From Pseudomonas lini (lineage in GTDB: Bacteria > Pseudomonadota > Gammaproteobacteria > Pseudomonadales > Pseudomonadaceae), in NCBI RefSeq assembly GCF_030812475.1, contig NZ_JAUSSR010000003.1, positions 434,001 through 498,000 of the forward strand: 64,000 nt of DNA, in the 5' to 3' direction. Made by a program: the position numbers and the translations under genes. How positions within the stretch are numbered: position 1 is the first letter of the stretch; each line of letters opens with the position of its first letter. Positions 55,401 through 64,000 of this stretch are shown one piece after another. Below the pieces are notes generated by a model that was not told the DNA's origin, ran no database searches, and saw only the letters and a program-made list of their open reading frames with translations.

Positions 55401-58400
55401 CAGAATCGCCATGCACAGACCGTCAGCGTGCGCCTCGACAGCGAGCGCACCCGGCAATTGCTGCAACAGGCGCCGAGTGCCTATCGCACCCAGGTCAACG
55501 ACCTGTTGCTGACAGCCTTGGCACGGGTGTTGTGCCGCTGGAGCGGGCAACAATCGACGCTTGTTCAACTCGAAGGCCACGGCCGCGAAACCCTGTTCGA
55601 CGAGATCGACCTGACCCGCACCGTCGGCTGGTTCACCAGTGCGTATCCATTGCGGCTGATGCCATTGGAAGAGCAGGGCGCCTCGATCAAGGCGATCAAG
55701 GAACAACTGCGTGCGGTGCCACACAAGGGTCTGGGATACGGCGTGTTGCGCTACCTGGCCGATGATCTGTGCCGCCAATCCATGGCTGCACTGCCGGTGG
55801 CGCCGATCACTTTCAACTACCTCGGCCAGTTCGACCAGAGCTTCGGCAACGATGCGTTGTTCCGTCCGCTGGAAGAGCCGGTCGGCGCCGCACACGATCC
55901 GAAAGCGCCGCTGCCTAACGAGCTGAGCGTCGACAGTCAGGTGTACGGCGGTGAGCTGGTGCTGCGCTGGACCTTCAGCGCCGAACGTCATGACCGGCAA
56001 ACCATCACCGATCTGGCGGACGCTTACCTCGGCGAATTGCAGAGCCTGATCGAGCATTGCCTGCAGGACGGCGCGGGCGGCCTGACGCCTTCGGACTTCC
56101 CGCTGGCCAGGCTGACCCAGCTGCAACTCGATGCGCTGCCGGTCCCGGCCGCGGTCATTGAAGACGTGTACCCGCTGACGCCGATGCAGGAAGGCATGCT
56201 GCTGCACACTCTGCTGGAGCCGGGTACCGGCCTCTACTACATGCAGGACCGTTACCGCATCAACAGCGAGCTCGACCCACAGCGTTTCGCCCAGGCCTGG
56301 CAGGCGGTCATCGCCCGTCACGAAGCCCTGCGTGCGTCGTTCTGCTGGAACGTCGGCGAAGACATGCTGCAAGTGATCCACAAGCCGGGCAGCACGCCGA
56401 TCGAGTACCTGGACTGGAGCGCTATCGCCGAGGCCGAACAGGAGCCGACGTTGCAGGCGCTGCTCAAAAGCGAGCGCGAGGCCGGTTTCGATCTGCTCAA
56501 CCAGGCACCCTTCCATTTGCGTCTCATCCGGGTCGGCGCGGCGCGCTACTGGTTCATGATGAGCAACCACCACATCCTGATCGATGCCTGGTGCCGCTCG
56601 CTGCTGATGAACGACTTCTTCGACATCTACAGCGCACTTGGCGAAGGCCGGGACGCGCAGTTGGCCGTGCCGCCGCGATATCGCGACTACATCGGCTGGC
56701 TGCAACGCCAGAGCCTGGCCGAGGCGCGGCAGTGGTGGAAGCACAACCTGCGAGGCTTCGAACGCACCACGCCGATACCCAGCGACCGGCCGTTCCTGCG
56801 CGAACACGCCGGTGAGAGCGGCGGCATGCTTGTCGGCGACCGCTACACCCGCCTCGATGCCCGTGACGGCGCCCGACTGCGCGAACTCGCCCAGGCCCAT
56901 CAGCTGACCATCAACACCTTCGCCCAGGCGGCGTGGGCCCTGGTATTGCGGCGCTTGAGCGGTGATCGCGACGTATTGTTCGGCGTCACCGTGGCCGGGC
57001 GTCCGGTGGACATGCCCGAGATGCAGCGCACGGTCGGGCTGTTCATCAACAGCATCGCGCTGCGGGTGAAGATGCCGGAAGACGACCAGCGCTGCAGCGT
57101 GCGCCAGTGGCTGAGCGGCTTGCTCGACAGCAACATGCAGCTGCGCGAGTACGAGTACCTGCCACTGGTGAACATTCAGGAAAACAGCGAACTGCCCAAG
57201 GGCCAGCCGTTGTTCGACAGCCTGTTCGTGTTCGAGAACGCCCCGGTGGAAGTCTCGGTGCTGGACCGTGCGCAGAGTCTCAATGCGACCTCGGATTCGG
57301 GCCGAACCCACACCAACTTCCCGCTGACGGCGGTGTGCTACCCGGGCGATGACCTCGGGCTGCACCTGTCTTACGACCAGCGTTATTTCGACGAGTCGAC
57401 CATCGAGCGCATGCTTGGCGAGTTCAAGCGTTTGCTGCTGGCACTGGTCGAAGGTTTCCATGGCGACATGGCCGATCTGCCGCTGTTGGGGGGCGGGGAA
57501 CAGGACTTCCTGCTCCATGGCTGCAACCAGAGCGAGCACGATTACCCGCTGGAGCATAGTTATGTCGAGTTGTTCGAAGCGCAGGTGACCCGGCATCCGC
57601 AACGTATTGCTGCCACCTGCCTGGATCGGCAGCACAGTTACCTCGAACTGAATCAACGCAGCAACCGCCTCGGCCATGCGCTGGTGGCCGCCGGTGTCGG
57701 GCTCGATCAGCCGGTGGCATTACTGGCTGAGCGCAACCTCGATCTGTTGGGCATGATCATCGGCAGCTTCAAGGCAGGCGCCGGTTACCTGCCGCTGGAC
57801 CCGGGCCTGCCGAGTCAGCGTTTGAGCCGGATCATCGACCTGAGCCGCACGCCGTTGCTGGTTTGCACCGAAGCCTGCCGTGAGCAAGCGCTGGCATTGC
57901 TGGATGAGTTCGGTTGCGCCAACAGGCCGACGTTGCTGGTCTGGGAAACGGTGCAAGCGAGCGATGTTTCGGTGGTGAATCCTGGCATCTACAGCGGCCC
58001 GGACAATCTCGCCTACGTGATCTACACCTCGGGCTCCACCGGCTTGCCAAAAGGGGTGATGGTCGAGCAGCGCGGCATGCTGAATAACCAGCTGAGCAAG
58101 GTGCCGTACCTGAACCTGAGCGATGCCGATGTCATCGCCCAGACCGCTTCGCAAAGCTTCGATATTTCGGTCTGGCAGTTCCTTGCCGCGCCGTTGTTCG
58201 GCGCTCGGGTGGACATCGTGCCGAACACCATCGCCCACGACCCGCAAGGTTTGCTGGCCCATGTTCAGAGCCAGGGCATCACCGTGCTGGAAAGCGTGCC
58301 GTCGCTGATCCAGGGCATGCTCGCCCAGGAACGCATGAGCCTGGACGGTCTGCGCTGGATGCTGCCGACGGGCGAAGCGATGCCGCCGGAACTGGCGCAT

Positions 58401-59402
58401 CAATGGTTGCTGCGCTACCCGGATATCGGGCTGGTGAATGCCTATGGCCCGGCGGAGTGCTCGGATGACGTGGCCTTCTTCCGTGTGGACCTGGCGTCGA
58501 CGCGCGGCAGCTATTTGCCGATCGGTACGCCGACCGACAACAACCGTTTGTACCTGCTAGATGGCGCGCTGGAATTGGTGCCTTTGGGCGCGGTGGGCGA
58601 GCTGTGCGTTGCTGGCACCGGGGTGGGACGCGGGTACGTCAGCGACCCGTTGCGCACCGCGCAGGTGTTCGTGCCGAACCCGTTTGGTGCGCCGGGCGAT
58701 CGCCTGTATCGCACCGGTGACCTGGCCCGTCGTCGTAGCGACGGCGTGCTGGAGTACGTCGGGCGGATCGACCATCAGGTGAAGATTCGCGGTTACCGCA
58801 TCGAGCTGGGTGAAATCGAAGCCCGTTTGCATGAGCAACCGCAGGTCCGTGAAGCGGCGGTCGGCGTGCAGGAGGGGGTGAACGGTAAGCATCTGGTGGG
58901 CTACCTGGTTGCGGCTGACTCGGCGCAGGATCCGAGCGAACGCCTGGAGCGCATCAAGCAACGCTTGCGCGCCGAGCTGCCGGAATACATGGTGCCGCTG
59001 CACTGGCTGTGGCTCGAGCGGATGCCGCTCAACGCCAACGGCAAACTCGACCGCAAGGCCCTGCCGGCGCTGGAGATCGGGCAGTTGCACAGCCAGGACT
59101 ATCGGGCGCCGCGTAATACGCTGGAGCAGACGTTGGCGGATATCTGGGCCGAAGTGCTGAAGGTCGGGAAGGTTGGCATTCGCGACAATTTCTTCGAGCT
59201 GGGCGGGCATTCGCTGCTGGCGACGCAGATTGCTTCGCGGGTGCAGAAAACGTTGCAACGCGATGTGCCGCTGCGCGCGATGTTTGAGTGCAGTACGGTG
59301 GAGGAATTGGCCGAGCATATCGAAGGGTTGGCGGCGAGTGACATCACCGGGGAGAAGGTGGATCGGTTGAATGATCTGATGGCGGAGCTGGAGGGGCTTT
59401 GA
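46419..59402 (+). CDS. pvdL: Pyoverdine chromophore synthetase PvdL, a four-module NRPS
   Basis: 4327 residues from ATG 46419 (CAGGA upstream), close to the 4342 of P. aeruginosa PvdL. Module 1: acyl-CoA ligase (about 1-580, [11 protein letters not shown] near 168) and carrier Ser611. Module 2: C (HHIIADG, 802), A, carrier Ser1666. Module 3: C (HHIVTEG, 1858), A, carrier Ser2737 (GGDS), epimerase (HHLVVDG, 2913; [10 protein letters not shown]). Module 4: C (HHILIDA, 3384), A, carrier Ser4265. There is no thioesterase, so the chain passes to another synthetase. By known PvdL chemistry it loads a fatty acid, then L-Glu, D-Tyr and L-Dab. My reading of the last A-domain pocket is DIWELTADD, the code I know for Dab, which agrees. 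Confidence 0.96.
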   Translation: MTDAFELPSTLVQALQRRAALTPDRVALRFLAETEDQAVVLSYRELDQRARIIAGALQVEAGFGDRAVLLFPSGPDYVAAFFGCLYAGVIAVPAYPPESTRRHHQERLLSIISDAEPRLLLTSAGLEDSLSHIDGAPPLLCVDTLDSALAERWVAPDLQHDHIAFLQYTSGSTALPKGVQVSHGNLVANELLIRHGFGIDLNPDDVIVSWLPLYHDMGLIGGLLQPIFSGVPCILMSPAYFLGRPLRWLEAISEYGGTISGGPDFAYRLCSERVSESALARLDLSGWRVAYSGSEPIRFDTLERFAEKFDVCGFTPDSFMASYGLAEATLFVAGSPRGQGIDNLRVDDQALAQNRVEPGEGSAIMSCGIGQPDHAILIVDPSALNELGDNSVGEVWACGPSIAHGYWRNPEASAKTFVEHAGQTWLRTGDLGFMRDGELFITGRLKDLLIVRGHNLYPQDIEQTIEREVDVVRKGRVAAFAVNVDGQEGIGIAAEISRSVQKILAPDALIKAIRQAVAEAYQEAPGVVVLLNPGALPKTSSGKLQRSACRDRLADGGLDSYAQFPSAAGECQGQAESGSGLQTLIGQIWCEQLQLKQINADDHFFLLGGNSIAATQVVARLRENLGLALNLRLLFEAPTLGGFAAAVAQQQTEGGLVQGSITPLSRTEAIPQSLAQNRLWITWQLDPQSSAYNIPGALRLRGELDEDALRASFQQLIERHESLRTRFFERDGVALQQVDSGAEFTLQSIDISDLPAVEREARALQIREDQARTQFDLEKGPLLRVTLVRLDDEDHQLLVTLHHIIADGWSLNVLMDEFSRLYAAASQGQPATLAALPTHYADYGSWQRQWLAQGEGERQLAYWKTQLGDEHPTLSLATDRPRSALRNHSAARLSIKLGAMLSDAIRQTAQAHESTTFMLLLTAFQSLLHRYSGQRDIRIGVPNANRPRLETQGLIGFFINTQVLRAEVDPRQPFVELLALVREAALGAQAHQDLPFEQLLEAFPQAREQGLFQVMFNHQQRDLSALKRLPGLLAEELPWHSREAKFDLQLHSEEDQKGRLSLSFDYASELFDAATIERLSEHFCNLLRAVCAQPHTPIADLPLLSPSELDEQASWSAAPCTPASQWLPQLLHEQARLTPERIALMWDGGQLDFAELHAQANRLAHYLRDKGVGPDVCVAIAAERSPQLLTGLLAIIKAGGAYVPLDPDYPAERLAYMLNDSGVELLLTQTQLLNRLPATDGVSVIAMDALHLDGWPSHAPGLHLHGDNLAYVIYTSGSTGQPKGVGNTHAALAERLQWMQDTYRLNDSDVLMQKAPISFDVSVWECFWPLITGSRLLLAGPGEHRDPHRIAQLVQSYGVTTLHFVPPLLGLFIDEPLTVECTSLRRVFCGGEALPAGLRNRVLEQLPAVQLHNRYGPTETAINVTHWQCTAADGERSPIGRPLGNVVCRVLDGDFNSVPVGVPGELCISGLGLARGYLGRPGLTAERFVVDPLGEPGARLYRTGDRARWTADGVIDYLGRLDQQVKLRGFRVEPEEIEARLLTQAGVAQAVVLVRETAAGGQLIGYYTTTDSAEDIDAQTARLKIALAAELPEYMVPAQLMRLDAMPLGPSGKLDRRALPEPQWQVGEHVEPVTVLEKQIAGIWREVLGLARIGLRDDFFALGGHSLLATQIISRTRQACDVELPLRALFENSELGAFAEQVQLIQASGNTNKQPPIETVDRSQPVPLSYSQQRMWFLWQMEPDSPAYNVGGMARLRGVLDVGCFEAALQALIIRHETLRTTFPSVNGVARQQVHAETGLRLDCKDFSMLDADSREQRVQQLADSEAHTPFDLETGPLLRACLVKTAEQEHYLVLTLHHIVTEGWAMDIFARELSALYEAFVEDRQSPLAPLPVQYLDYSVWQRQWLESGERQRQLDYWTAQLGREHPLLELPADRPRPPVQSHQGELFRFDLSDKLAARVRAFNADHGLTLFMTMTAALAVLLYRYSGQTDLRIGAPVANRIRPESEGLIGAFLNTQVLRCQLDGQMSVGELFEQVRHTVIEGQSHQDLPFDHLVEALQPPRSAAYNPLFQVMCNVQRWEFQQSRTLAGMTVDYLANDARATKFDLNLEVTDLDHRLGCCLTYSTDLFDEPRIARMAGHWRNVLEALLADPQRRLSELPLLDASEQQHLLDSLGIEPGEHRLDQCIHHLFSEQALVRKDAPALTFAGETLSYAELDSRANRLAWMLRDRGVGPQVRVGLAVERSLEMVIGLLAILKAGGAYVPLDPEYPLDRLHYMIEDSGIGLLLSDAAMFEALGELPASVARWCLEEDSAGLVNYPASELPLISLPQHQAYLIYTSGSTGKPKGVVVSHGEIAMHCRAVIERFGMRPDDCELHFYSINFDAATERLLVPLLSGAQVVLRAQGQWDAEEICALIRRHHINILGFTPSYGSQLARWLATRNETLPVRMCITGGEALTGEHLHRIRAAFKPSLFFNAYGPTETVVMPLASLAPEQLEEGLGSVPIGSVIGARVAYILDADLALVPQGATGELYVGGAGLAQGYHQRPGMTAERFVADPFAANGGRLYRTGDLVRQRADGLVEYLGRIDHQVKIRGFRIELGEIESRLLEHASVREAAVLALDAPSGKQLASYVVTELAEQDETQQAELRESLKVHLKSQLPDYMVPTHLILLAHWPLTANGKLDRRALPAPDPELNRQQYVAPGNALELSLADIWCEVLNVAQVGLNDNFFELGGDSILSIQVVSRARQQGIHFSPRDLFQHQTVQTLAAVATRVEQLHAEQGLITGESRLTPIQHWFFDTEIPQRQHWNQALLLEPTVALEPHRLEAALLAVIEQHDALRLRFTEVAGQWVAEHQAVCETPVLWQVRVSSLDKCSALFADAQRSFNLEQGPLVRALLVDTPGDRQRLFIVIHHLVVDGVSWRVLLDDLQSAYRQLSAHPSVKLPAKTSAFKDWSARLQAYAGSESLREELGWWQSQLAGPTADLPCERPEGGRQNRHAQTVSVRLDSERTRQLLQQAPSAYRTQVNDLLLTALARVLCRWSGQQSTLVQLEGHGRETLFDEIDLTRTVGWFTSAYPLRLMPLEEQGASIKAIKEQLRAVPHKGLGYGVLRYLADDLCRQSMAALPVAPITFNYLGQFDQSFGNDALFRPLEEPVGAAHDPKAPLPNELSVDSQVYGGELVLRWTFSAERHDRQTITDLADAYLGELQSLIEHCLQDGAGGLTPSDFPLARLTQLQLDALPVPAAVIEDVYPLTPMQEGMLLHTLLEPGTGLYYMQDRYRINSELDPQRFAQAWQAVIARHEALRASFCWNVGEDMLQVIHKPGSTPIEYLDWSAIAEAEQEPTLQALLKSEREAGFDLLNQAPFHLRLIRVGAARYWFMMSNHHILIDAWCRSLLMNDFFDIYSALGEGRDAQLAVPPRYRDYIGWLQRQSLAEARQWWKHNLRGFERTTPIPSDRPFLREHAGESGGMLVGDRYTRLDARDGARLRELAQAHQLTINTFAQAAWALVLRRLSGDRDVLFGVTVAGRPVDMPEMQRTVGLFINSIALRVKMPEDDQRCSVRQWLSGLLDSNMQLREYEYLPLVNIQENSELPKGQPLFDSLFVFENAPVEVSVLDRAQSLNATSDSGRTHTNFPLTAVCYPGDDLGLHLSYDQRYFDESTIERMLGEFKRLLLALVEGFHGDMADLPLLGGGEQDFLLHGCNQSEHDYPLEHSYVELFEAQVTRHPQRIAATCLDRQHSYLELNQRSNRLGHALVAAGVGLDQPVALLAERNLDLLGMIIGSFKAGAGYLPLDPGLPSQRLSRIIDLSRTPLLVCTEACREQALALLDEFGCANRPTLLVWETVQASDVSVVNPGIYSGPDNLAYVIYTSGSTGLPKGVMVEQRGMLNNQLSKVPYLNLSDADVIAQTASQSFDISVWQFLAAPLFGARVDIVPNTIAHDPQGLLAHVQSQGITVLESVPSLIQGMLAQERMSLDGLRWMLPTGEAMPPELAHQWLLRYPDIGLVNAYGPAECSDDVAFFRVDLASTRGSYLPIGTPTDNNRLYLLDGALELVPLGAVGELCVAGTGVGRGYVSDPLRTAQVFVPNPFGAPGDRLYRTGDLARRRSDGVLEYVGRIDHQVKIRGYRIELGEIEARLHEQPQVREAAVGVQEGVNGKHLVGYLVAADSAQDPSERLERIKQRLRAELPEYMVPLHWLWLERMPLNANGKLDRKALPALEIGQLHSQDYRAPRNTLEQTLADIWAEVLKVGKVGIRDNFFELGGHSLLATQIASRVQKTLQRDVPLRAMFECSTVEELAEHIEGLAASDITGEKVDRLNDLMAELEGL

Positions 59403-59415
59403 TTCAATAGCGTCT

Positions 59416-59518
59416 GTGCCGGCCCCATCGCGAGCAAGCTCGCTCCCACATTGGACCGTATGTTCCAGGAGTACGCGGTCCAAATGTGGGAGCGGGCTTG
59501 CTCGCGATGGGCCGGCAC
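59416..59518. repeat. Long REP hairpin after pvdL
   Basis: GTGCCGGCCCCATCGCGAGC, then AAGCTCGCTCCCACATTGGACCG, is answered by CGGTCCAAATGTGGGAGC, then GGGCTTGCTCGCGATGGGCC and GGCAC. It is an almost perfect 43-base stem, the strongest hairpin I saw in the window, and could end the pvdL transcript. Confidence 0.85.
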
Positions 59519-59606
59519 ATTTTGCGCATATTTGCGCGTTGACCGCCGTTTCCATCCAGCTCAGGCTGCACCTTTAGTGAATCCCATTTCACCAAGGAAA
59601 CAGTCA

Positions 59607-60431
59607 ATGCCCTTCGTAACCATAGATGGACAACCGCTCCACTACATCGATCAAGGCACAGGCCCGGCAGTGCTGCTGGCCGGCAGCTATCTCTGGGACC
59701 AGGCCATGTGGGCGCCGCAGATTGCCGCCCTGTCGCCACACTACCGGGTCATTGCCCCGGACCTGTGGGGCCATGGCCAGTCCGGGCCAATACCGCAAAC
59801 CACCACTTCACTGGATGACATCGCTCGTCAGGGATTGGTCTTGCTCGATCATCTGGACATCGAATGCGTCACGTTGGTGGGGCTTTCGGTCGGTGGCATG
59901 TGGGGCGCGCGCCTGGCTTTATCTGCGCCCGGGCGAATCAATGGCCTGGTGCTGATGGACACCTGGCTCGGCGCCGAGCCGGACCCGACCCGTGAATATT
60001 ATTTTTCATTGTTGAAACAGATCGAAGAGGGCGGCGTGATAACGCCACAGCTGCTGGATGTCATTGTGCCGATCTTCTTCCATCCCGATATCGACCGGGA
60101 CTCGGCGCTTTTTCAGGATTTCCGTGAGTCGTTGGCGGCGCTGCCATCGGATCGTCTGCGGCAAAGCATCGTGCCAATGGGGCGTATTACGTTTGGCCGG
60201 GGTGATCTGCTGTCGCGCCTGGGGGAGCTGGACGCTGACGCCACGCTGCTGATGTGCGGGGACCAGGATCAACCACGGCCACCGGCAGAAACCCGGGAAA
60301 TGGCCGAGTTGATCGGTTGCCCGTACGTGCTGGTGCCGGAGGCGGGGCATATCTCCAATCTGGAGAATGCGCCGTTCGTTACAGATGAACTGCTAACGTT
60401 TTTAGCCCAGAGAAATTCAGCGAAACCTTGA
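59607..60431 (+). CDS. Alpha/beta-hydrolase
   Basis: 274 residues from ATG 59607 with AAGGAAA about eight bases upstream. YIDQGTGPAVLLAGSYLWDQAMW holds the oxyanion region, GLSVGGMWGARLAL the nucleophile elbow (G-x-S-x-G), DADATLLMCGDQDQPRPP the Asp region, and PEAGHISNLENA the His. The triad is complete. It lies after pvdL, but it does not look like PvdG, the type II thioesterase. An esterase or lactonase role is possible; the substrate is unknown. Confidence 0.85.
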   Translation: MPFVTIDGQPLHYIDQGTGPAVLLAGSYLWDQAMWAPQIAALSPHYRVIAPDLWGHGQSGPIPQTTTSLDDIARQGLVLLDHLDIECVTLVGLSVGGMWGARLALSAPGRINGLVLMDTWLGAEPDPTREYYFSLLKQIEEGGVITPQLLDVIVPIFFHPDIDRDSALFQDFRESLAALPSDRLRQSIVPMGRITFGRGDLLSRLGELDADATLLMCGDQDQPRPPAETREMAELIGCPYVLVPEAGHISNLENAPFVTDELLTFLAQRNSAKP

Positions 60432-60432
60432 G

Positions 60433-60551
60433 TAAAAGATCGCAGCCCCCTGTAGGAGCGAGCTTGCTCGCGAAAAACGCAAGGACAACGCGTGCATCCT
60501 GAAAGAACGCGTTATCGTTGACGACCATCGCGAGCAAGCTCGCTCCTACTT
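60433..60551. repeat. REP doublet that overlaps the dsbG stop codon
   Basis: AAAAGATCGCAGCC (part of the GATC element) is followed by CCTGTAGGAGCGAGCTTGC, then TCGCGA. The inverted arm ATCGCGAGCAAGCTCGC, then TCCTAC, ends at 60550. The loop has ACGCGTTATCGTTGACGACC. The dsbG stop TAG (60546-60548) is made of the TAGGAGC edge of the arm. Confidence 0.85.
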
Positions 60552-61316
60552 GGGCCCGAGAATCTTCACCAGTTTGTCCGGCGACGGCGCGCCTTGCTGC
60601 TGTTGCAACTCACCCTTGTCATCCATATAGAAAATCGCCGGTGTCGCAGACAACTCCAGCTCTTCCATCAACTGCATGTTCGCCGCCAGCTTCGCCTGAA
60701 TCGCCGGCGGCACGTCTTTCAGGGCCTTGAGCGAGCTGCCCTTGCCGGCGCCTTCATGCTCTTGCAAGGCTTTCTGCGGGTCCTTGGCAGCCAGCAGCGC
60801 CGCCGATTTACCCGGGCTGTCCTCGCGGATGATGCCGACCATGATGTGGCGCAACTGCACCTTGCCGGCATTCACCCACGGCCGCGCCTGTTCCCAGAAC
60901 ATATTGCAGTAAGGGCAGTTCGGATCGCTGAACATGTAGACGACCCGCGGTGCGTCTTTTTTGCCGTCGGCGATCCAGTGGCTGGTTTCCATTTTGCCCC
61001 AGATTTCTTTCGCCATCGGTGCGTAAACCAGCTTCTGCAACGGCGCGCTGCTCAGGTCATTGCCCTCGGCGTCATACAGGTTGCCCAGCAGGACATGCTT
61101 GCCATCCGGGGTCAGGTACAGTGCCATGCCCCGGTTCTGATACTGTGCCGCATAGCCGCGCAACCCGTCGGGGGCATCGAATTGACCGACGATTTTCGCA
61201 CCTTTGGCTTCGATCTTTTTGATCGCTTCTGGCAGTTCTTCGGCAGCCTGCACCGACGGCAGGTGCAGCAGGGTGGCACCCAGGGCCAGTGTCAACAGGT
61301 GGCGGAGGCGGGGCAT
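60546..61316 (-). CDS. dsbG: Periplasmic thiol:disulfide protein DsbG
   Basis: 256 residues with a signal peptide (about 24, ending VQA). An N-terminal dimer domain, then the thioredoxin domain with C134-P-Y-C137 in FSDPNCPYCNMFW and the cis-Pro loop LSATPAIFY. Its length and CPYC fit DsbG more than DsbC. It protects single cysteines of periplasmic proteins and is kept reduced by DsbD, whose gene is two steps upstream. It overlaps the TlpA-like gene by 25 bases. The last codons run into a REP arm. Confidence 0.9.
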   Translation of the reverse strand: MPRLRHLLTLALGATLLHLPSVQAAEELPEAIKKIEAKGAKIVGQFDAPDGLRGYAAQYQNRGMALYLTPDGKHVLLGNLYDAEGNDLSSAPLQKLVYAPMAKEIWGKMETSHWIADGKKDAPRVVYMFSDPNCPYCNMFWEQARPWVNAGKVQLRHIMVGIIREDSPGKSAALLAAKDPQKALQEHEGAGKGSSLKALKDVPPAIQAKLAANMQLMEELELSATPAIFYMDDKGELQQQQGAPSPDKLVKILGPK

Positions 61317-62158
61317 GGCGGTTTCCTTGAAGAAGTGGCTGGTGTGACTGGATTAGTGGTATCGAAGCTTTCCAGGGCGCGAGCCAGGCTGGCTTCCGAC
61401 AGCTCTCCCAGATGGCTGCCCAGCAAGCGACCTTCGGGGCTATAGAACAGCGTAGTCGGCAATGCCATGGAACCGACGGCCTGGCCCAATCGGCCGCCGC
61501 CATCGAACAGGACGTTGGACAGGCTCAGGCCCTGGGTTTCCAGATAGGTGCTGACGCTTTGCATGCTTTCGGCCTGGTTGACGAATAGAAAGGTCAGGTC
61601 CGGGCGCTGGTGTTGTGCGTCTTCCAGCACCGGCATCTCCCGGCGACAGGGCGGGCACCAGGTGGCCCAGAGATTGATCACCAGCGGGCCGCCCTTGTAG
61701 TCGGCCAGTTGCACGGTTTCACCCGCGGCATTGCGCAGGGTGATTTCCGGCAGGCGTGTGCCTTGCTCGTAAATCGTCAGGGAAAACGTCGCCAGCAGCC
61801 AGAATGCCAGACCGCTGGCCACGCCAAATCCCAGGGGGCGGCGCAAGCCGGGGCGACGCCAGCCTCGGTACAAGGCAGCGAGCAGCAGCACGATCACCCC
61901 CGGCCAGGCCAGGAAACCGCCGTCGCGCAGGTCGATCATCTGCCACGGATCGTCCCGATAATGGGTCCAGTAACGGGCGACAAAACCCACTCGCGCCGCC
62001 AGCATGCCCAGCAGGAACAGGCTGAACAGCGCTGACTCGGGATTCTCGCCGCCGCGCTTGGCCACCCGCCAGCCGACAAAGGTCGCCAGCGCAAAGGCAC
62101 TGATCAGCAGCAGGTGATTAAGCGCAATGGCAAAGGTGCCGAGGGTGAAAGTCAGCAT
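61292..62158 (-). CDS. TlpA-like membrane thioredoxin with a multi-pass N-terminus
   Basis: 288 residues from ATG 62158. Four membrane segments (about 11-30, 47-65, 84-100, 113-131) precede a thioredoxin domain with C168-P-P-C171 in WATWCPPCRREMPVL and the cis-Pro of SMALPTTLFYS. The domain faces the periplasm. It lies between dsbD and dsbG in one operon, so it may move electrons from DsbD to another target. It is not a plain DsbE, because the N-terminus is longer. Confidence 0.84.
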   Translation of the reverse strand: MLTFTLGTFAIALNHLLLISAFALATFVGWRVAKRGGENPESALFSLFLLGMLAARVGFVARYWTHYRDDPWQMIDLRDGGFLAWPGVIVLLLAALYRGWRRPGLRRPLGFGVASGLAFWLLATFSLTIYEQGTRLPEITLRNAAGETVQLADYKGGPLVINLWATWCPPCRREMPVLEDAQHQRPDLTFLFVNQAESMQSVSTYLETQGLSLSNVLFDGGGRLGQAVGSMALPTTLFYSPEGRLLGSHLGELSEASLARALESFDTTNPVTPATSSRKPPCPASATC

Positions 62159-63906
62159 TAACGGGCGTCTCGGGTAGTGGTCCAACGTTGCAGGAAGGTG
62201 TCGGCATCGACCTCGCCGGTGATGCGCTGGCTGCGGCGCTCGATGCCGTCGGCGCCGATCCACAGCAGGCTTGGTGGTCCCGGCACTTTATAGCGGGCGA
62301 GCAATTCGCGGCTGGCGGCATCGTCGGCGGTGACGTCCAGCCGTAGCAAGCGCACATCGCTCAAGGCTTGCAGCACATGGGCTTTGCCGAACACCTGCTT
62401 TTCCATGATTTTGCACGACACGCACCAGTCGGCGTAGTAGTCCAGCAGCACCCATTGGCCTTGAGCCTTGGCCGCGTCAAGTTCCCGTTGCAATGCGTCA
62501 GGGTCCTTGATGGTGATGAAGGCATCATGGCCGACAGCATTTGTGGCACTGCCTGAGTTCGAAGCGCTGTAGACCTGCAATGGCTTGTACAGGTCATCGC
62601 TGCCGCCTGCGGCACCGATCACCAACAGGCTGCCCCACAAGCCCAGCAATATCGAACTGGCGCCAAACAGGTGGGCGACGCGACCGAAGCCTTCCGATTG
62701 TTTCCAGGCACTGTAGGCCGCGATCAACAACAAGGCACCGCACATGCCGACCCACAGGGATTCATCCAGCACCGGGCGTACCAGCAGTAGCGCGGTGGCG
62801 AGAAACAGGAAGCCGAACACGCCTTTAAGCAGATTCATCCAGGCGCCGGGTTTGGGCAGGAAGCGATTGCCGACAGTGACCAGCAACAACAGCGGCACGC
62901 CGATACCGATGCCCATGGCGAACAGGATCAGCCCGCCGTGCAGCGCGTTACCGCTTTGCGCGATATAGAGCAGAGCGCCGGCCAATGGAGCGGTCATGCA
63001 CGGGCCGACCAGCAAACCGGACACGGCCCCCAGGACGCCCGCACCAATCAGGCTGCCACCGCGCTGATTGCGCGAGACATTCTCCAGGCGATCACGCACG
63101 GCGACCGGCAGTTGCAACTCGAAGAAGCCAAACATCGGCAATGCCAGCAGCACAAACACGGCGGCAAAAGTGCCCAACAGCCAGGGATTCTGCAGCAGCG
63201 CCTGAAGGTTCGCGCCAAGCATTGCAGCGAGTACGCCCATGGCCGCATACACCAGCGCCATGCAGATGACATAGCTGCTGGCCAAGGCGAAACCACGTTT
63301 AGGTGAGGCGCCACTGCCAACGATCAAGCCGGCGAGGATTGGCAGCATAGGCAAGGTGCAAGGGGTGAAGGCCAGCATCAGTCCCAAACCGAAGAACACC
63401 AACAGGCTCCAGCCCAGTGCCCGCTGTTGCAGGCCGCTGGCCAAGGCTTGATCCGGCGCTTCGACAGCCCCTGCTGCAGCTGTTGAAGTAGCCGCTTTGC
63501 CACCCAGATCAACAAGCTGGGTTTGAGGTGGATAACACAAACCGGCATCGGCACACCCCTGGAAGCCCACCTTGATCTGACCCGTTGCCCCCTCTGGAAT
63601 CTTCAGCTCCAGACCCTGGCGGTAGACCTGCTGTTCGCCAAAGAACTCGTCGCTATGGGATTCGCCCTGGGGCAGCACGGGTTTGTGTTCTGCGGGCAAC
63701 CCGTCGAATTTGAGGCGTTGCTGGTACAGGTAGTAGCCATCGGCGATCTGCCAATAGAGCTGGGTTTCACCGGATTCCAGGCGCTCGGATGTGAAAACGA
63801 ACGCCTTACCGACGGGAAGAAAATCAGGTTTGGTATCGAACGGATTGGTCCCCGCCTGGGCCAGGCCCGAGATCAGGAGAACGAAAAATAGAAACAGTCG
63901 ACGCAT
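62158..63906 (-). CDS. dsbD: Thiol:disulfide interchange protein DsbD
   Basis: 582 residues from ATG 63906 with a signal peptide (about 18). DsbD-alpha domain with C118 and C124 (FQGCADAGLCYPPQ), eight-segment membrane domain with C183 (TPCTLPMLPI) and C303 (GPCMTAPLAGA), and the C-terminal thioredoxin domain with C495-V-S-C498 (YADWCVSCKIME). All six electron-relay cysteines are present. It carries reducing power from cytoplasmic thioredoxin to DsbG, DsbC and others. Its stop shares one base with the TlpA-like start. Confidence 0.94.
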   Translation of the reverse strand: MRRLFLFFVLLISGLAQAGTNPFDTKPDFLPVGKAFVFTSERLESGETQLYWQIADGYYLYQQRLKFDGLPAEHKPVLPQGESHSDEFFGEQQVYRQGLELKIPEGATGQIKVGFQGCADAGLCYPPQTQLVDLGGKAATSTAAAGAVEAPDQALASGLQQRALGWSLLVFFGLGLMLAFTPCTLPMLPILAGLIVGSGASPKRGFALASSYVICMALVYAAMGVLAAMLGANLQALLQNPWLLGTFAAVFVLLALPMFGFFELQLPVAVRDRLENVSRNQRGGSLIGAGVLGAVSGLLVGPCMTAPLAGALLYIAQSGNALHGGLILFAMGIGIGVPLLLLVTVGNRFLPKPGAWMNLLKGVFGFLFLATALLLVRPVLDESLWVGMCGALLLIAAYSAWKQSEGFGRVAHLFGASSILLGLWGSLLVIGAAGGSDDLYKPLQVYSASNSGSATNAVGHDAFITIKDPDALQRELDAAKAQGQWVLLDYYADWCVSCKIMEKQVFGKAHVLQALSDVRLLRLDVTADDAASRELLARYKVPGPPSLLWIGADGIERRSQRITGEVDADTFLQRWTTTRDAR

Positions 63907-64000
63907 ATGGGTAAGCCTTGTCCCTGTGCAATTGAGGTGCACAATGTCGGGCGGCGATTAACCAGTGATTAACCGCCGCGCAATGCTGCCAGGGGCTTGG

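Noticed and set aside
51189..57677. A 6.5-kb open frame antisense to pvdL (about 2160 codons)
   Set aside because: The opposite strand of a GC-rich gene with strong third-position bias often lacks stops. The protein is low in sense (many Gln, His, Arg, Ala), has no domain, and pvdL is clearly the coding strand.
59607..60431. The hydrolase as PvdG, the type II thioesterase of pyoverdine synthesis
   Set aside because: The sequence has the pattern of a general alpha/beta-hydrolase (GLSVGG elbow) and lacks the typical thioesterase II start with a PHAGG-type block.

Overview
The window looks like a chromosomal segment of a fluorescent Pseudomonas of the P. fluorescens group. Three things point there: high GC, a pyoverdine start locus (pvdS, the initiating synthetase pvdL and an IucB-type acetyltransferase of the PvdYII kind), and many intergenic REP-type hairpins built on cores such as GTAGGAGCTGGCTTGC or GTGGGAGCGGGCTTGC. 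I saw no rRNA, tRNA, CRISPR array, prophage or complete insertion sequence.

Layout. 1-5 kb: an acetyltransferase cut by the window edge, a 36-residue lysine-rich protein, a glutathione S-transferase, and a gluconate locus (gntR, gntK, gntP) with three copies of one operator. 5-18 kb: mostly housekeeping and stress genes: an AlaC-like aminotransferase, a LysE exporter, an arsR-MFS-xenB operon, acpH, the ornithine-lipid pair olsB-olsA, a secreted serine hydrolase, YceI, a cardiolipin synthase, and a peroxidase/OhrR pair. 18-27 kb: a signalling block holding a hybrid kinase, a BvgS-type four-step phosphorelay kinase with its response regulator, and an orphan receiver. A DUF815 ATPase and a free-methionine-sulfoxide reductase sit between the kinases. 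27-34 kb: dGTPase, a YqjD/YqjE-type membrane-stress operon, Amt behind a sigma-54-like promoter, a CPA2 antiporter, and small genes. 34-43 kb: pseudouridine synthase, molybdenum-cofactor genes mobA, moaB and moeA, a YegS-like kinase, CheV, a MOSC protein, ppnP, an exonuclease, and a TetR gene beside what looks like the scar of a deleted AtuA-type operon. 43-60 kb: the pyoverdine genes, dominated by the 13-kb pvdL. 60-64 kb: a periplasmic disulfide operon, dsbD-tlpA-dsbG.

How the parts work together. Iron starvation should lift Fur from the pvdS promoter. PvdS should then read the TAAAT-N16-CGT type boxes in front of the acetyltransferase gene and pvdL. PvdL loads a fatty acid and adds Glu, Tyr and Dab to begin the pyoverdine chromophore, while the acetyltransferase makes acetyl-hydroxyornithine for the peptide part. 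GntR probably represses itself, the kinase and the permease through one shared site. Several neighbouring pairs overlap by 1-4 bases (olsB/olsA, gpx/ohrR, DUF815/msrC, response regulator/BvgS-like kinase, dsbD/tlpA), which suggests translational coupling.

The points most worth a second look are the apparent operon-deletion scar beside the TetR gene, the REP hairpin inside the pvdL leader, REP doublets that share a conserved loop, the sigma-54-like promoter of amt, and the compact phosphorelay cluster. Almost everything else is a known family in a typical Pseudomonas setting.
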